Origin: Fervidifonticultor_A octavus_A
Lineage (GTDB): Bacteria; Sysuimicrobiota; Sysuimicrobiia; Sysuimicrobiales; Humicultoraceae
DNA length: 10,116 nt
Reading direction: 5' to 3'
Assembly: GCA_031459655.1 (NCBI GenBank)
Contig: JAVKID010000099.1
Span: forward strand, 1 to 10,116
Shown here: piece by piece, positions 1 through 6,531 of the stretch
Numbering within the stretch: the stretch's first letter is position 1
How the letters are laid out: each line of letters begins with the position of its first letter
Position numbers and translations under genes: made by a program
Notes under the pieces: generated by a model
Database searches by the model: none
What the model saw: only the letters and a program-made list of their open reading frames with translations
What the model was told of the DNA's origin: nothing

Positions 1-745
1 CGGCTGCGAACTCCTCAAACCGGACGGCCCTGGGGATCCCGCCAAGATCGGGACGCTCCGTGACGTAGGGAACCACGATCACCCGCTCCAACGCAGGGAT
101 CCCGCGCGCGACGGCCGCGGCGTTGGCCAGGGTGTCGAACCGCTGGCCCTTATAGACATAGCCGTCCGCCGTGAAGAGCACCTTCGGGGACACCTGACCC
201 AGCCGATCCAGCGCCGCCTGGGGGCCGAGGTCGGTGGCGCAGGACGCCCAGGTGGCGCCCAGACTCGTCGCGGCCAGCATGGCAACCACGGTCTCGATCA
301 GGTTGGGCATGTAGGCGACCACCCGGTCCCCGGGCGCAACACCCTCGGCGCGCAGCGACGCCGCCAGGCGTGCCACCAGGTCGGCGAGCGCGGCGAAGGT
401 CAGGGAGGCCCTCGTGGAGGTCTCTCCCCTGAACACCAGGGCCGGGCGGTCGTCCCGGTACCGGAGGAGGTGCTCGGCAAAGTTCAGCCGGGCGCCGGGA
501 AACCACCGGGCGCCGGGAAACCGGTTCAGATCATCGACGACCGCGTCGTACCCCCGGGAAGCCCGGAGGCCTCCGAACTCCCACATGGTGGCCCAGAACT
601 CGGGGATGTGTTCGACCGACCAGGCCCACAGCTGCGGGTAGGAGGCGATCTGGAGGCCGTACCGGTCGTTGACGATCTGGATGAACCGGGTGATGTGGGC
701 CCGGCGCTTGCGATCCTCGGAAGGCACCCAGAGCGGCCGCTTCAT
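1..745 (-). CDS. Acetoacetate-CoA ligase (acetoacetyl-CoA synthetase), N-terminal part, cut by window edge
   Basis: This is the first 248 codons of a member of the acyl-adenylate-forming family. Such enzymes activate acetoacetate with ATP and CoA to acetoacetyl-CoA in the cytoplasm, feeding ketone-body or PHB-type metabolism. The N-terminus reads MKRPLWVPSEDRKRRAHITR, followed by an ACAS_N-type region with PGARWFPGARLNFAEHLL, a signature of acetoacetyl-CoA rather than acetyl-CoA synthetases. Further on are GDRVVAYMPN, GATWASCATDLG and DRLGQVSPKVLFTADGY. The ATP-binding P-loop and C-terminal domain lie beyond base 1. The start is ATG at 745: an in-frame TAA sits three codons upstream, so no longer start exists, although no clear Shine-Dalgarno is visible. 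Being partial, integrity of the active site cannot be judged. Family assignment is firm; exact substrate is inferred from the signature. Confidence 0.88.
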   Translation of the reverse strand, partial: MKRPLWVPSEDRKRRAHITRFIQIVNDRYGLQIASYPQLWAWSVEHIPEFWATMWEFGGLRASRGYDAVVDDLNRFPGARWFPGARLNFAEHLLRYRDDRPALVFRGETSTRASLTFAALADLVARLAASLRAEGVAPGDRVVAYMPNLIETVVAMLAATSLGATWASCATDLGPQAALDRLGQVSPKVLFTADGYVYKGQRFDTLANAAAVARGIPALERVIVVPYVTERPDLGGIPRAVRFEEFAA

Positions 746-840
746 GGACGATTACTGGCTGGCGGGCGACTGGCTGGCGCCCCGACCGGGCGATGGCACC
801 CGGCGTCCGCCCTCCAGCGTACTACGCCGCGGCGGGCAGG

Positions 841-875
841 AAAAGAGAACAGGAGCTCGCCGTGTCGGGCTCCTG
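841..875 (-). terminator. Intrinsic terminator downstream of the small exported protein
   Basis: Read on the minus strand, CAGGAGC (875-869) pairs with GCTCCTG (856-850) across a 12-nt loop, followed directly by TTCTCTTTT (849-841). It begins 27 bases after the TGA of the exported-protein gene and separates it from the acetoacetate-CoA ligase gene on the same strand. This is a 7-bp stem with a U-rich tail, the classic Rho-independent layout. Confidence 0.78.
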
Positions 876-901
876 CCCCCAGCCGCCAGAGCGCCGGCCC
901 C

Positions 902-1396
902 TCAGCGCTCCGGCCCGGTGGGCAAGTCGAGTTCCCGGTCCGGGTAGACCGTGCCCGCCGGCAGGACGATCCTCACGGTCGAGGGCTGCGCAACGACCTG
1001 CACGGTGACATACCGGATGGTGTCCACCGGCATGATGATCGCCGGCCCCGGCAGCGGGATCAGGTAGAAGAGCCGCCCCTTGACCTTGGCGCCGGCAGGC
1101 GTCCCCATGCGGACAATCTGACCCGGCGGGATCATCGGCGGCCCGGGCGGGCCGAACCCCAGGAATCCGCCGCTGGACGTGCGCACCAGGTAGAACGTAT
1201 AGCACCGCCCGCCCGCGATGGCGACGGAGCTCAGGACGAACGGCCGATCGAAGCAGTACGCCTCGCCCTGGCGCTTTACTTTGACGACCGTGGCCGGTTC
1301 CTTCACCTTGACGGTCGGCCCGGCCCCGGCCGCGGCCAGGGGGGCCAGCATCAGCCACCCCGCCAGGATCCCCGCAACCCACCGATCCGTGCACAT
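902..1396 (-). CDS. Small exported protein of unknown function
   Basis: A 164-residue protein that I do not recognise. It starts with a Sec-type signal peptide: a short charged start (MCTDR), a hydrophobic core (about residues 7-22) and an AAAGAG stretch that could hold the cleavage site near residue 26. The mature part has a lysine/valine-rich opening (VKVKEPATVVKVK), two cysteines (C48 and C65) that could form a disulfide outside the cell, a GPPGPP turn and a beta-rich, proline-rich C-terminal half with no catalytic motif. The start is ATG at 1396, because AGGAGGGGAG lies at the right distance upstream; the frame is open to 1474, but that longer start lacks a ribosome site and would bury the signal peptide. 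It is flanked by the ABC permease gene 132 bases upstream and a terminator downstream, so it may be a single-gene unit. Confidence 0.72.
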   Translation of the reverse strand: MCTDRWVAGILAGWLMLAPLAAAGAGPTVKVKEPATVVKVKRQGEAYCFDRPFVLSSVAIAGGRCYTFYLVRTSSGGFLGFGPPGPPMIPPGQIVRMGTPAGAKVKGRLFYLIPLPGPAIIMPVDTIRYVTVQVVAQPSTVRIVLPAGTVYPDRELDLPTGPER

Positions 1397-1504
1397 GAAG
1401 GCTCCCCTCCTCGTCGCCGTGCATCGTCGGGTGCGACTCCGGCTCAGGTCGTCCGCCGAGTGGGTTATGCCCACCGTCTGTCTCCCATAGCCTTACGCAA
1501 CTGC

Positions 1505-1524
1505 GAAACGGGAGGTTCCTCCCC
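1505..1524 (-). terminator. Possible weak terminator after the ABC-transporter operon
   Basis: Five bases past the TGA of the last permease gene, minus-strand GGGAGGAACCTCCC folds into a 5-6 bp hairpin with a very small loop and is followed by GTTTCGC. The stem is good but the U run is short, so termination may be partial or Rho-aided. Confidence 0.35.
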
Positions 1525-1528
1525 CGGC

Positions 1529-2347
1529 TCAGCGGCCGCCGGCTGACAGGATCCGCTGGAGGTCGCGCGGGCTGATCGTCACGGCCATCGCCACGGCAGC
1601 GGCGACGGCCGCCCCGATCAGGCACGCCGAGAGGGCGGCGATCACCGGGTCCTGCTGCCGCTGCAGGTAGTAGAACATAGCCACGGGCAGGGTCATGTTC
1701 TCAGTCTTGACCAGGAAGAGCGATGTCTCCACCTGGTCCCACGAGATGATGAAGGCGAAGAAACCGCTGACCGCCAGCCCCGTCCGGATCTGGGGAAGCG
1801 TGACCTTCCAAAAGGTCACCAGGGGCGAAGCGCCCAGATCGGCGGCGGCTTCCTCCAGGGACCGGTCGGCGGACACCAAGGCGGCCGAGAGGATTGAGAT
1901 GGCAAACGGCAGGGTCACCATCAGGTGGGCAAGGATCAGGCTGTCCAGCCCGCCAAACCGGCCCAGCACCACCGCGTAGATCAGCATGGCCACCCCGAAG
2001 GCGATCCGGGGGACGATGAGGGGGGCCAGGAAGAGCGCGCGCAGCACCTCTCGACCGAAGAATTGGTAGCGCACCAAAGCCAGCGAGGCGAGGGTCCCCA
2101 CGATCAGGCTCACCAGCGTGGCGGTGGCGGCGATCACCAGGGAGTTGAGTGCCGCGCGGAAGAGGGCCTCCTGCTGAAAGAGCTTGGCAAACCAGCGCAG
2201 CGAATAGCCCGGAGGCGGGAAGATCAGGTACGAGGCGCTACTGAAGGCGAACACCATGACGAAGATGATGGGGGCCAGCATGAAGACCGCCACCAGCCCC
2301 AGGAGGACGAAGAGCGTCAGGCGGACGGGATCGCGGCGAGCCCTCAC
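1529..2347 (-). CDS. ABC transporter permease, PotC-type (second membrane subunit)
   Basis: A 272-residue inner-membrane permease of the spermidine/putrescine/iron-type (CUT1-like) importers. About six hydrophobic segments are visible, starting at residues 9-35 and ending at 237-257. The cytoplasmic EAA coupling loop, which docks on the ATPase, is at about 164-187 (LEEAAADLGASPLVTFWKVTLP). After it, FFAFIISWDQVETSLFLV matches the conserved segment of PotC-type subunits. The start is GTG at 2347, overlapping the TGA of the other permease gene by four bases (GTGA), a typical translational-coupling arrangement. The frame is open far upstream, but that stretch only shadows the preceding gene. It is the last gene of the operon. 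Substrate cannot be read from the sequence. Confidence 0.9.
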   Translation of the reverse strand: MRARRDPVRLTLFVLLGLVAVFMLAPIIFVMVFAFSSASYLIFPPPGYSLRWFAKLFQQEALFRAALNSLVIAATATLVSLIVGTLASLALVRYQFFGREVLRALFLAPLIVPRIAFGVAMLIYAVVLGRFGGLDSLILAHLMVTLPFAISILSAALVSADRSLEEAAADLGASPLVTFWKVTLPQIRTGLAVSGFFAFIISWDQVETSLFLVKTENMTLPVAMFYYLQRQQDPVIAALSACLIGAAVAAAVAMAVTISPRDLQRILSAGGR

Positions 2348-3255
2348 GCCCGGGCCACCTCCGCCCGGCTGTACGTGCGCCGGGCCAGCAGGTTGCTGGC
2401 GGCCAGGATCGCCGCCGCCAGCGTCAGCAGCACCAGCGCCACGACCGCGGCAAACCCGAGGTTGACCGCCTCCATGTCCCGGTAGATCAGCCCGGAAAGG
2501 ATCTGGACCTTGCCCCCGCCCATCAGGAACGGGGTGACGAAGGCGCTCACGGTCAGGGTGAAGACGATCTGGGCACCCGCGATGATGCCGGGCAGCGTGA
2601 GCGGCAGGGTGACGCGCCGGAACGTCTGCCAGCGGGTGGCCCCCAGATCCATGGCCGCGTCTTTCAGGTCCCGCTCCAGCTGCCCCACCACGCTCAGGAT
2701 GGGGAAGACCGCAAACGGCAACAGGATGTGGACCATCGCGATGACGATCCCCGTGGTGTTGAAGATGAGGGGGATCGGTTCGCGGATCAGCCCCAGCGCG
2801 CGCAGGACGTAGTTGACGACCCCGGTATTGGACAGGAGCAGCAGCCACCCGTAGGTGCGGACGACGACGCTCACCAGGATCGGCGCGAACAGGACCACGT
2901 AGGCGGCCAGCGCCCAGCCCGGCCGCTGGATCTTGCTGATGGCGTAGGCCGCCGGATAGCCGATCAGCAGGCTCAGTCCGGTCACGACTACCGCGAGGCG
3001 CAGCGTGGTGCCCACCACGCCCCAGTAGTAGGGATCGACCAGGAACCGCTGCCAAGCGGCCCAGGTGAAGCGCGGGGTGCCAGCCGCCAGGAACGGGTAG
3101 ACGCTCATCACCACCAGCACGGCCATGCAGGTCCAGAAGACGGCGATCGAGAGCCCGACGGCTGGCGCCAGCAGGGGGACGTGGACAAAGCGGCGCAGCA
3201 GGGGACGCCAGCCTCGACGTGGGCGGACGACCGTGAGCGCCTCCACCCGGCCCAT
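2344..3255 (-). CDS. ABC transporter permease, PotB-type (first membrane subunit)
   Basis: A 303-residue inner-membrane permease that would pair with the downstream PotC-type subunit and two copies of the ATPase. A basic cytoplasmic tail (RPRRGWRPLLRR, residues 11-22) precedes the first membrane segment at about 26-51. Further segments lie at about 80-105, 115-140, 166-190, 226-245 and 266-290. The EAA loop is at about 193-222 (LERDLKDAAMDLGATRWQTF, then RRVTLP). ATG at 3255 was chosen: it is seven bases after the ATPase stop, whereas the longer start at 3318 would overlap the ATPase gene by over 50 bases. The ribosome site is weak (CTGGGGC), consistent with coupling to the gene before it. 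A GTG four codons... further in, at 3246, is a less likely alternative. Confidence 0.9.
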   Translation of the reverse strand: MGRVEALTVVRPRRGWRPLLRRFVHVPLLAPAVGLSIAVFWTCMAVLVVMSVYPFLAAGTPRFTWAAWQRFLVDPYYWGVVGTTLRLAVVVTGLSLLIGYPAAYAISKIQRPGWALAAYVVLFAPILVSVVVRTYGWLLLLSNTGVVNYVLRALGLIREPIPLIFNTTGIVIAMVHILLPFAVFPILSVVGQLERDLKDAAMDLGATRWQTFRRVTLPLTLPGIIAGAQIVFTLTVSAFVTPFLMGGGKVQILSGLIYRDMEAVNLGFAAVVALVLLTLAAAILAASNLLARRTYSRAEVARA

Positions 3256-3262
3256 GCCCCAG

Positions 3263-4333
3263 CTAGTCAGCCAGGACGACGCTGTGGTGGGCAGACCAGC
3301 CGGCGAGGATCGTTGCACCGGGCATGAGACCCTCCATGGCGTCGCTGGGGAGTTCGGCGGTGACCGTGACGTCGCCGGGGATGGTCACCCGGGCGCGGAC
3401 GACCGACCCCATGAAGGCCACATCCCGGATGCGGCCTTCCCAGCGGTTCTGCGTCTCCCCGGCCGCGGGCCCGAGCTTGATGTGTTCGGGGCGGATGGAG
3501 ACCGTGACCGCCGACCCCTCCGGCGGCGCGCCGTCCCCGGCCGCCCAGAACTGGAGCCCGCCGACCCGGACGAGCACCCCCGCCGGTCCCGCCCCCACCA
3601 CTCGGCCTTCAAGAAAGTTGGCCTCCCCGATGAAGGCCGCCACGAAGCGGGTCTGCGGCCTGGCGTAGATCTCCTGGCTGGTGCCGACCTGCTCGACGCG
3701 CCCGGCGCGCATGACGGCGATGCGGTCAGACATGACCAGGGCCTCGCTTTGGTCATGGGTGACGTAGACGAAGGTCGTCCCGACTTGGTGCTGGAGGGCC
3801 TTGAGTTCGGATTGCATCTGCAGGCGCAACTTGAGGTCCAGGGATCCCAGCGGCTCGTCCAGGAGGAGCACCGCCGGCTCGTTGACCAGCGCCCGAGCAA
3901 TCGCCACCCGCTGCTTCTGCCCGCCAGACAGCTGGTGGATCTCCCGTCCGCCGTAGCCGGGGAGGTCCACCAGCTGCAGCGCCTGCTCCACCTTGCGGGC
4001 GACGACCGCCGGGGGGAGCCGCCGCAACCGCAGCCCGAAGGCAATGTTCTCGGCGACGGTGAGGTGCGGGAAGAGTGCCAGGTGCTGGAAGACCATGTTG
4101 GTGGAGCGCCGGTAGGCAGGCAGGTCGGTCACCACGGCGCCCCGCAGAACGATCTGCCCGGCCGTCGGAAACTCCAAGCCGCCGATCATGCGCAGGGTCG
4201 TCGTCTTTCCGCACCCCGAGGGGCCCAGCAGAGAGAAAAACTCGCCCCGGCGGATCTGCAGCGAGATGCGGTCGACAGCAACGACGTCCCCGAAGTGCTT
4301 CGAGACGTCGCGGAGTTCGACGTCGACGTCCAC
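3263..4333 (-). CDS. ABC transporter ATP-binding protein, PotA/spermidine-putrescine type
   Basis: A 356-residue cytoplasmic ATPase that powers the importer. All nucleotide-binding motifs are intact: Walker A GPSGCGKTT (37-45), Q-loop at Q83 (MVFQHLALFPH), ABC signature LSGGQKQR (135-142), Walker B LLLDEPLGSLD (156-166) and the H-loop THD (192-194). After about residue 230, a C-terminal TOBE-type region with VSIRPEHIKLG and VRARVTIPGDVTV is typical of the PotA, FbpC and MalK lineages. The start is GTG at 4333, sharing one base with the TAG of the solute-binding protein gene (TAGTG); no other in-frame start at that point fits. The two permease genes follow after seven bases. Subfamily by motif is firm; the transported compound is unknown. 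Confidence 0.94.
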   Translation of the reverse strand: MDVDVELRDVSKHFGDVVAVDRISLQIRRGEFFSLLGPSGCGKTTTLRMIGGLEFPTAGQIVLRGAVVTDLPAYRRSTNMVFQHLALFPHLTVAENIAFGLRLRRLPPAVVARKVEQALQLVDLPGYGGREIHQLSGGQKQRVAIARALVNEPAVLLLDEPLGSLDLKLRLQMQSELKALQHQVGTTFVYVTHDQSEALVMSDRIAVMRAGRVEQVGTSQEIYARPQTRFVAAFIGEANFLEGRVVGAGPAGVLVRVGGLQFWAAGDGAPPEGSAVTVSIRPEHIKLGPAAGETQNRWEGRIRDVAFMGSVVRARVTIPGDVTVTAELPSDAMEGLMPGATILAGWSAHHSVVLAD

Positions 4334-5445
4334 TAGCGCCCCATGCGGGCCACCACTTCCTTGTCCCAGCGCTCCCGCCAGACCGTCTCATTCTGCGCGA
4401 TGGTGGCCCAGTCGAACTGGATGGCCCGTTCGGTCTCCCGCGGGCTGTACATGGGCAGGGTGCGCAGGCTGGGCGGGACCACGACCTTCGTCGAGGTCGG
4501 CACGAAGTAGGTCAGGGCCGCCCACCGCGCCAGCCACCGCTCGGAGAGGATCAGGTTGATGACCCCCTCGGCGATGCGCTTCTGTTGCGGCGTCACGCCC
4601 TTGACCACCACCAGGAAGAGTGGGAAGGCGATGGTCCCTTCGCGGGGGATCACGAACTCGAGCGGCGCGCCCTGCTCCTTCCAGGTCAGGACGTTGCCGC
4701 CGAACATCGCGGCCAGATGCGCGTCGCCGCGGACGACGAGGTCGCGGATCTCGACGTTGCTGTTGGCAAACGCCACGAACTGGCTGGCACGCTCGCTCCA
4801 CAGCCTGAAGCCGGGGTCGATGTTCTTCTCGCTGCCGCCGTTGAGCCTGGCGGCGATCACCAGGCCGTTGGCGTACCAGGCGTACTTGATCGAGGTGACC
4901 TTGCCCCGGAACCGCGGGTGCCACATGTCGGTCCACGACGTGGGTGGCTCCCTGACGAAGTTCGGATTGTACATCAGGCCGACGGGGGCGATGGAGAAGC
5001 CGATGCCCTTGTTCCCGGCCCGCTTGTAGGGTTCGGCGATGTTGGCCGCGTTGGGGATGTTGCGCAGATCCAGCGTCTCCCACAGGTCATCTACGTCGCC
5101 CTGGTAGGTGAACTGGGTATTGCTGTAGCCAAAGTGGACCAGCGGCCGATCCGGGGTGAGCTTGCGGGCGCTGACCATCTTGGGGTAAACTTCGAAGTTT
5201 TGTCCCTCCAGGACCTCAATGGACACGCCCGGGTTGTTCTGCATGTAGAACTTGGTCACCTCGTGGGCTACGACGGGCAGGTTGAGCCCTGACCAGACGA
5301 ACATGGTCAGGCGCTCGGTGGGGCCGGCCGACGCCCATTGCGCCAGTCCGAACGTGGTCCCGCCGATGTTGGCCAGCGCGAACAGGCCGAGCCCGGCCTT
5401 CGTGCTCTCTGCCAGAAACGCCCTCCGCTTCATCCGCCCTGCCAT
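4333..5445 (-). CDS. ABC transporter substrate-binding protein, PotD-like, with Tat-type signal
   Basis: A 370-residue extracytoplasmic solute-binding protein that should capture the ligand for the permease pair encoded downstream. The N-terminus MAGRMKRRAFLAESTKAG has a twin-arginine pair (R7-R8) before a hydrophobic stretch (about 17-38) and an ASAGP site near residues 38-42, so export by the Tat route is likely. The mature part carries family-typical segments: WSGLNLPVVAHEVTKFY, SIAPVGLMYNPNFV, SWTDMWHPRFRGKVT and a tryptophan-rich C-terminus. This places it with PotD and opine/polyamine/iron-type binding proteins (solute-binding families 1/8). ATG at 5445 follows a very strong GGGGAGGGGGG site four bases away; ATG at 5433 is also in frame but less well placed. 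It shares one base with the ATPase start, and lies 36 bases after the deacylase gene. Confidence 0.91.
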   Translation of the reverse strand: MAGRMKRRAFLAESTKAGLGLFALANIGGTTFGLAQWASAGPTERLTMFVWSGLNLPVVAHEVTKFYMQNNPGVSIEVLEGQNFEVYPKMVSARKLTPDRPLVHFGYSNTQFTYQGDVDDLWETLDLRNIPNAANIAEPYKRAGNKGIGFSIAPVGLMYNPNFVREPPTSWTDMWHPRFRGKVTSIKYAWYANGLVIAARLNGGSEKNIDPGFRLWSERASQFVAFANSNVEIRDLVVRGDAHLAAMFGGNVLTWKEQGAPLEFVIPREGTIAFPLFLVVVKGVTPQQKRIAEGVINLILSERWLARWAALTYFVPTSTKVVVPPSLRTLPMYSPRETERAIQFDWATIAQNETVWRERWDKEVVARMGR

Positions 5446-5462
5446 CTTACCCCCCTCCCCCG

Positions 5463-5480
5463 GCCGGCCTCCCTGCCGGC
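5463..5480. repeat. Hairpin-forming inverted repeat inside the operon
   Basis: GCCGGC (5463-5468) and GCCGGC (5475-5480) are separated by six bases, giving a 6-bp all-GC stem between the deacylase stop and the ribosome site of the binding-protein gene. There is no U tract, so it is not a normal terminator. Such hairpins can stabilise downstream mRNA and raise binding-protein output; that role here is inference. Confidence 0.35.
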
Positions 5481-5481
5481 T

Positions 5482-6426
5482 TCAGTGATTGGTGACAACG
5501 CGCGCACCTTCCAGGTTGCCGAGCATGTAGGCGTAGTCCCCGGGGTTCACCGGCGTGACTCCTGGCCGCAGCAACAGCACCACGTTGCGATCGAACGGTG
5601 CGCGGAACTCCTCCAGCGTCTCAAAAGTATGGGGCGAGACCACGCGGCCTAGGAGCGTCCCCCTGGGAACCTCCCGGATGATCGCCTCTGGCCCCATCTG
5701 GGAGTACAGCAGGCCCCCGTGGCCAGGCCGCAGCGTAGCCATCTCCCGGACCACGACCTGGCGGGCCGGCAGCTCCGGGCGGCCGTCGAGCATGCCCAGG
5801 TGGCGCATCACGTTCAGCACGCCCCGGACGCCCATCTCGACATACTGGCCGTCGAGCGCATAGCCGCCGCCGATTTCGGCTACCACCGACGCCTTCTGGC
5901 GGGATGCGGCCAGCGCGCCCATGGTGCCCGCGTAGCCTTCCACCTGGCGGACTACCCGTTGGCCAAAAGCCAGCGCCAGGTCCAGGTCCCGCAGGCTGAT
6001 GCTGTAGTCCACGATCGGAAAGGTCCCGCCGGCGTGGAGGTCGACCAGGTGCGTCACCTCCTCCAGGAAGTTCACCTCCAGGGCCCGGGCCAGCCGCGAT
6101 GGAAGGTCGCCTGCCGGATCCCCGGGGAAGACCCGGTTGAGGTTGCTGATCTCGACAGCCAGCGGCATGCCCCGGGTCACGGTCTGGAAGGCCAGCGGGT
6201 TGGCCACTGGCAGAAGCCGCACCCTCCCTCGCAGGCGGTGCGGGTCCAGCGCCTCGCGCACCCGGCGGATGATCTCCGGCCCGGTGACCTCATCCCCATG
6301 GATCAGGGCCGAGACCCCCAGCGTCGGCCCGTCGCCGGCCCCGTCGATCTCGTGGACGGCCACCCGCAGCGGCACCCCGCTCGCCAGGGTGCAAACGTCG
6401 ATCCAGCGCACGGATGCGGTGGGCAC
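5482..6426 (-). CDS. Succinylglutamate desuccinylase/aspartoacylase-family zinc deacylase
   Basis: A 314-residue member of the M14-like AstE/AspA family (the COG3608 type of predicted deacylases), which hydrolyses N-acyl amino acids or diamines. Visible zinc-site motifs are HGDE (H43 and E46) and DLHAGG (H131). Substrate-carboxylate and family signatures are NPLAFQTVTRG (N76-R85-G86) and NLNRVFPG (N97-R98). AEIGGG with E184 is the likely catalytic glutamate. The C-terminal part is a beta-rich domain ending near residue 310. GTG at 6426 was chosen, with GGGAG four bases upstream; the frame is open to 7566, but that extension is only the antisense of the neighbouring gene and has no family similarity. 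It is the first gene of the ABC-importer operon, suggesting the imported ligand or its product is N-acylated. Exact substrate is not determinable. Confidence 0.87.
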   Translation of the reverse strand: MPTASVRWIDVCTLASGVPLRVAVHEIDGAGDGPTLGVSALIHGDEVTGPEIIRRVREALDPHRLRGRVRLLPVANPLAFQTVTRGMPLAVEISNLNRVFPGDPAGDLPSRLARALEVNFLEEVTHLVDLHAGGTFPIVDYSISLRDLDLALAFGQRVVRQVEGYAGTMGALAASRQKASVVAEIGGGYALDGQYVEMGVRGVLNVMRHLGMLDGRPELPARQVVVREMATLRPGHGGLLYSQMGPEAIIREVPRGTLLGRVVSPHTFETLEEFRAPFDRNVVLLLRPGVTPVNPGDYAYMLGNLEGARVVTNH

Positions 6427-6468
6427 GTTGCTCCCGATGGACCCGCGTGGAAATCGGCGCGGTGTTCG

Positions 6469-6478
6469 GTGCCGGCAC
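6469..6478. promoter_or_regulatory. Perfect 10-bp palindrome between divergent genes
   Basis: GTGCCGGCAC lies midway in the 105-base spacer between the ABC/deacylase operon start and the LAGLIDADG-like gene. A regulator dimer could bind here, but a GC-rich 10-mer palindrome can also occur by chance. No regulator can be assigned. Confidence 0.2.
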
Positions 6479-6516
6479 GGCCGTTTCCTGCTCACGCGGC
6501 AGGCGCAGGCCAGACG

Positions 6517-6525
6517 TGGTACACT
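6517..6525 (+). promoter_or_regulatory. Extended -10 promoter for a leaderless transcript
   Basis: TGGTACACT matches the extended -10 pattern TGnTAnnnT. The -10 hexamer TACACT ends six bases before the GTG at 6532, so transcription would start at or within a base of the start codon. No good -35 box is seen at the usual spacing, which the TGn extension can offset, and no clear Shine-Dalgarno precedes the GTG. This is the layout of leaderless genes common in high-GC bacteria. Confidence 0.5.
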
Positions 6526-6531
6526 GAGTAG

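Noticed and set aside
488..522. 17-base direct repeat with an 18-base period, as a possible tandem-repeat or CRISPR-like element
   Set aside because: It encodes FPGAR twice within PGARWFPGARLNF, a motif conserved in acetoacetyl-CoA synthetases, so it is explained by protein sequence.
1397..1528. CATAAC near 1455-1460 (minus strand) as a -10 box for the exported protein
   Set aside because: The nearest -35-like TTGCGT is about 25 bases away, too far for a normal spacer, and no TGn extension is present.
470..1546. Long plus-strand open frame opposite the ligase and exported-protein genes
   Set aside because: It is proline/arginine/glycine-rich, has no domain, and spans two well-supported minus-strand genes and a terminator, so it is a GC-driven shadow. 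The other long plus-strand frames at 1925-2485, 2728-3327, 3125-5292 and 5719-6531 are rejected for the same reason.
2348..3055. The long frame over both permease genes as one 508-residue fusion
   Set aside because: Only the part from GTG 2347 has permease character; the remainder is the out-of-frame shadow of the other permease gene.
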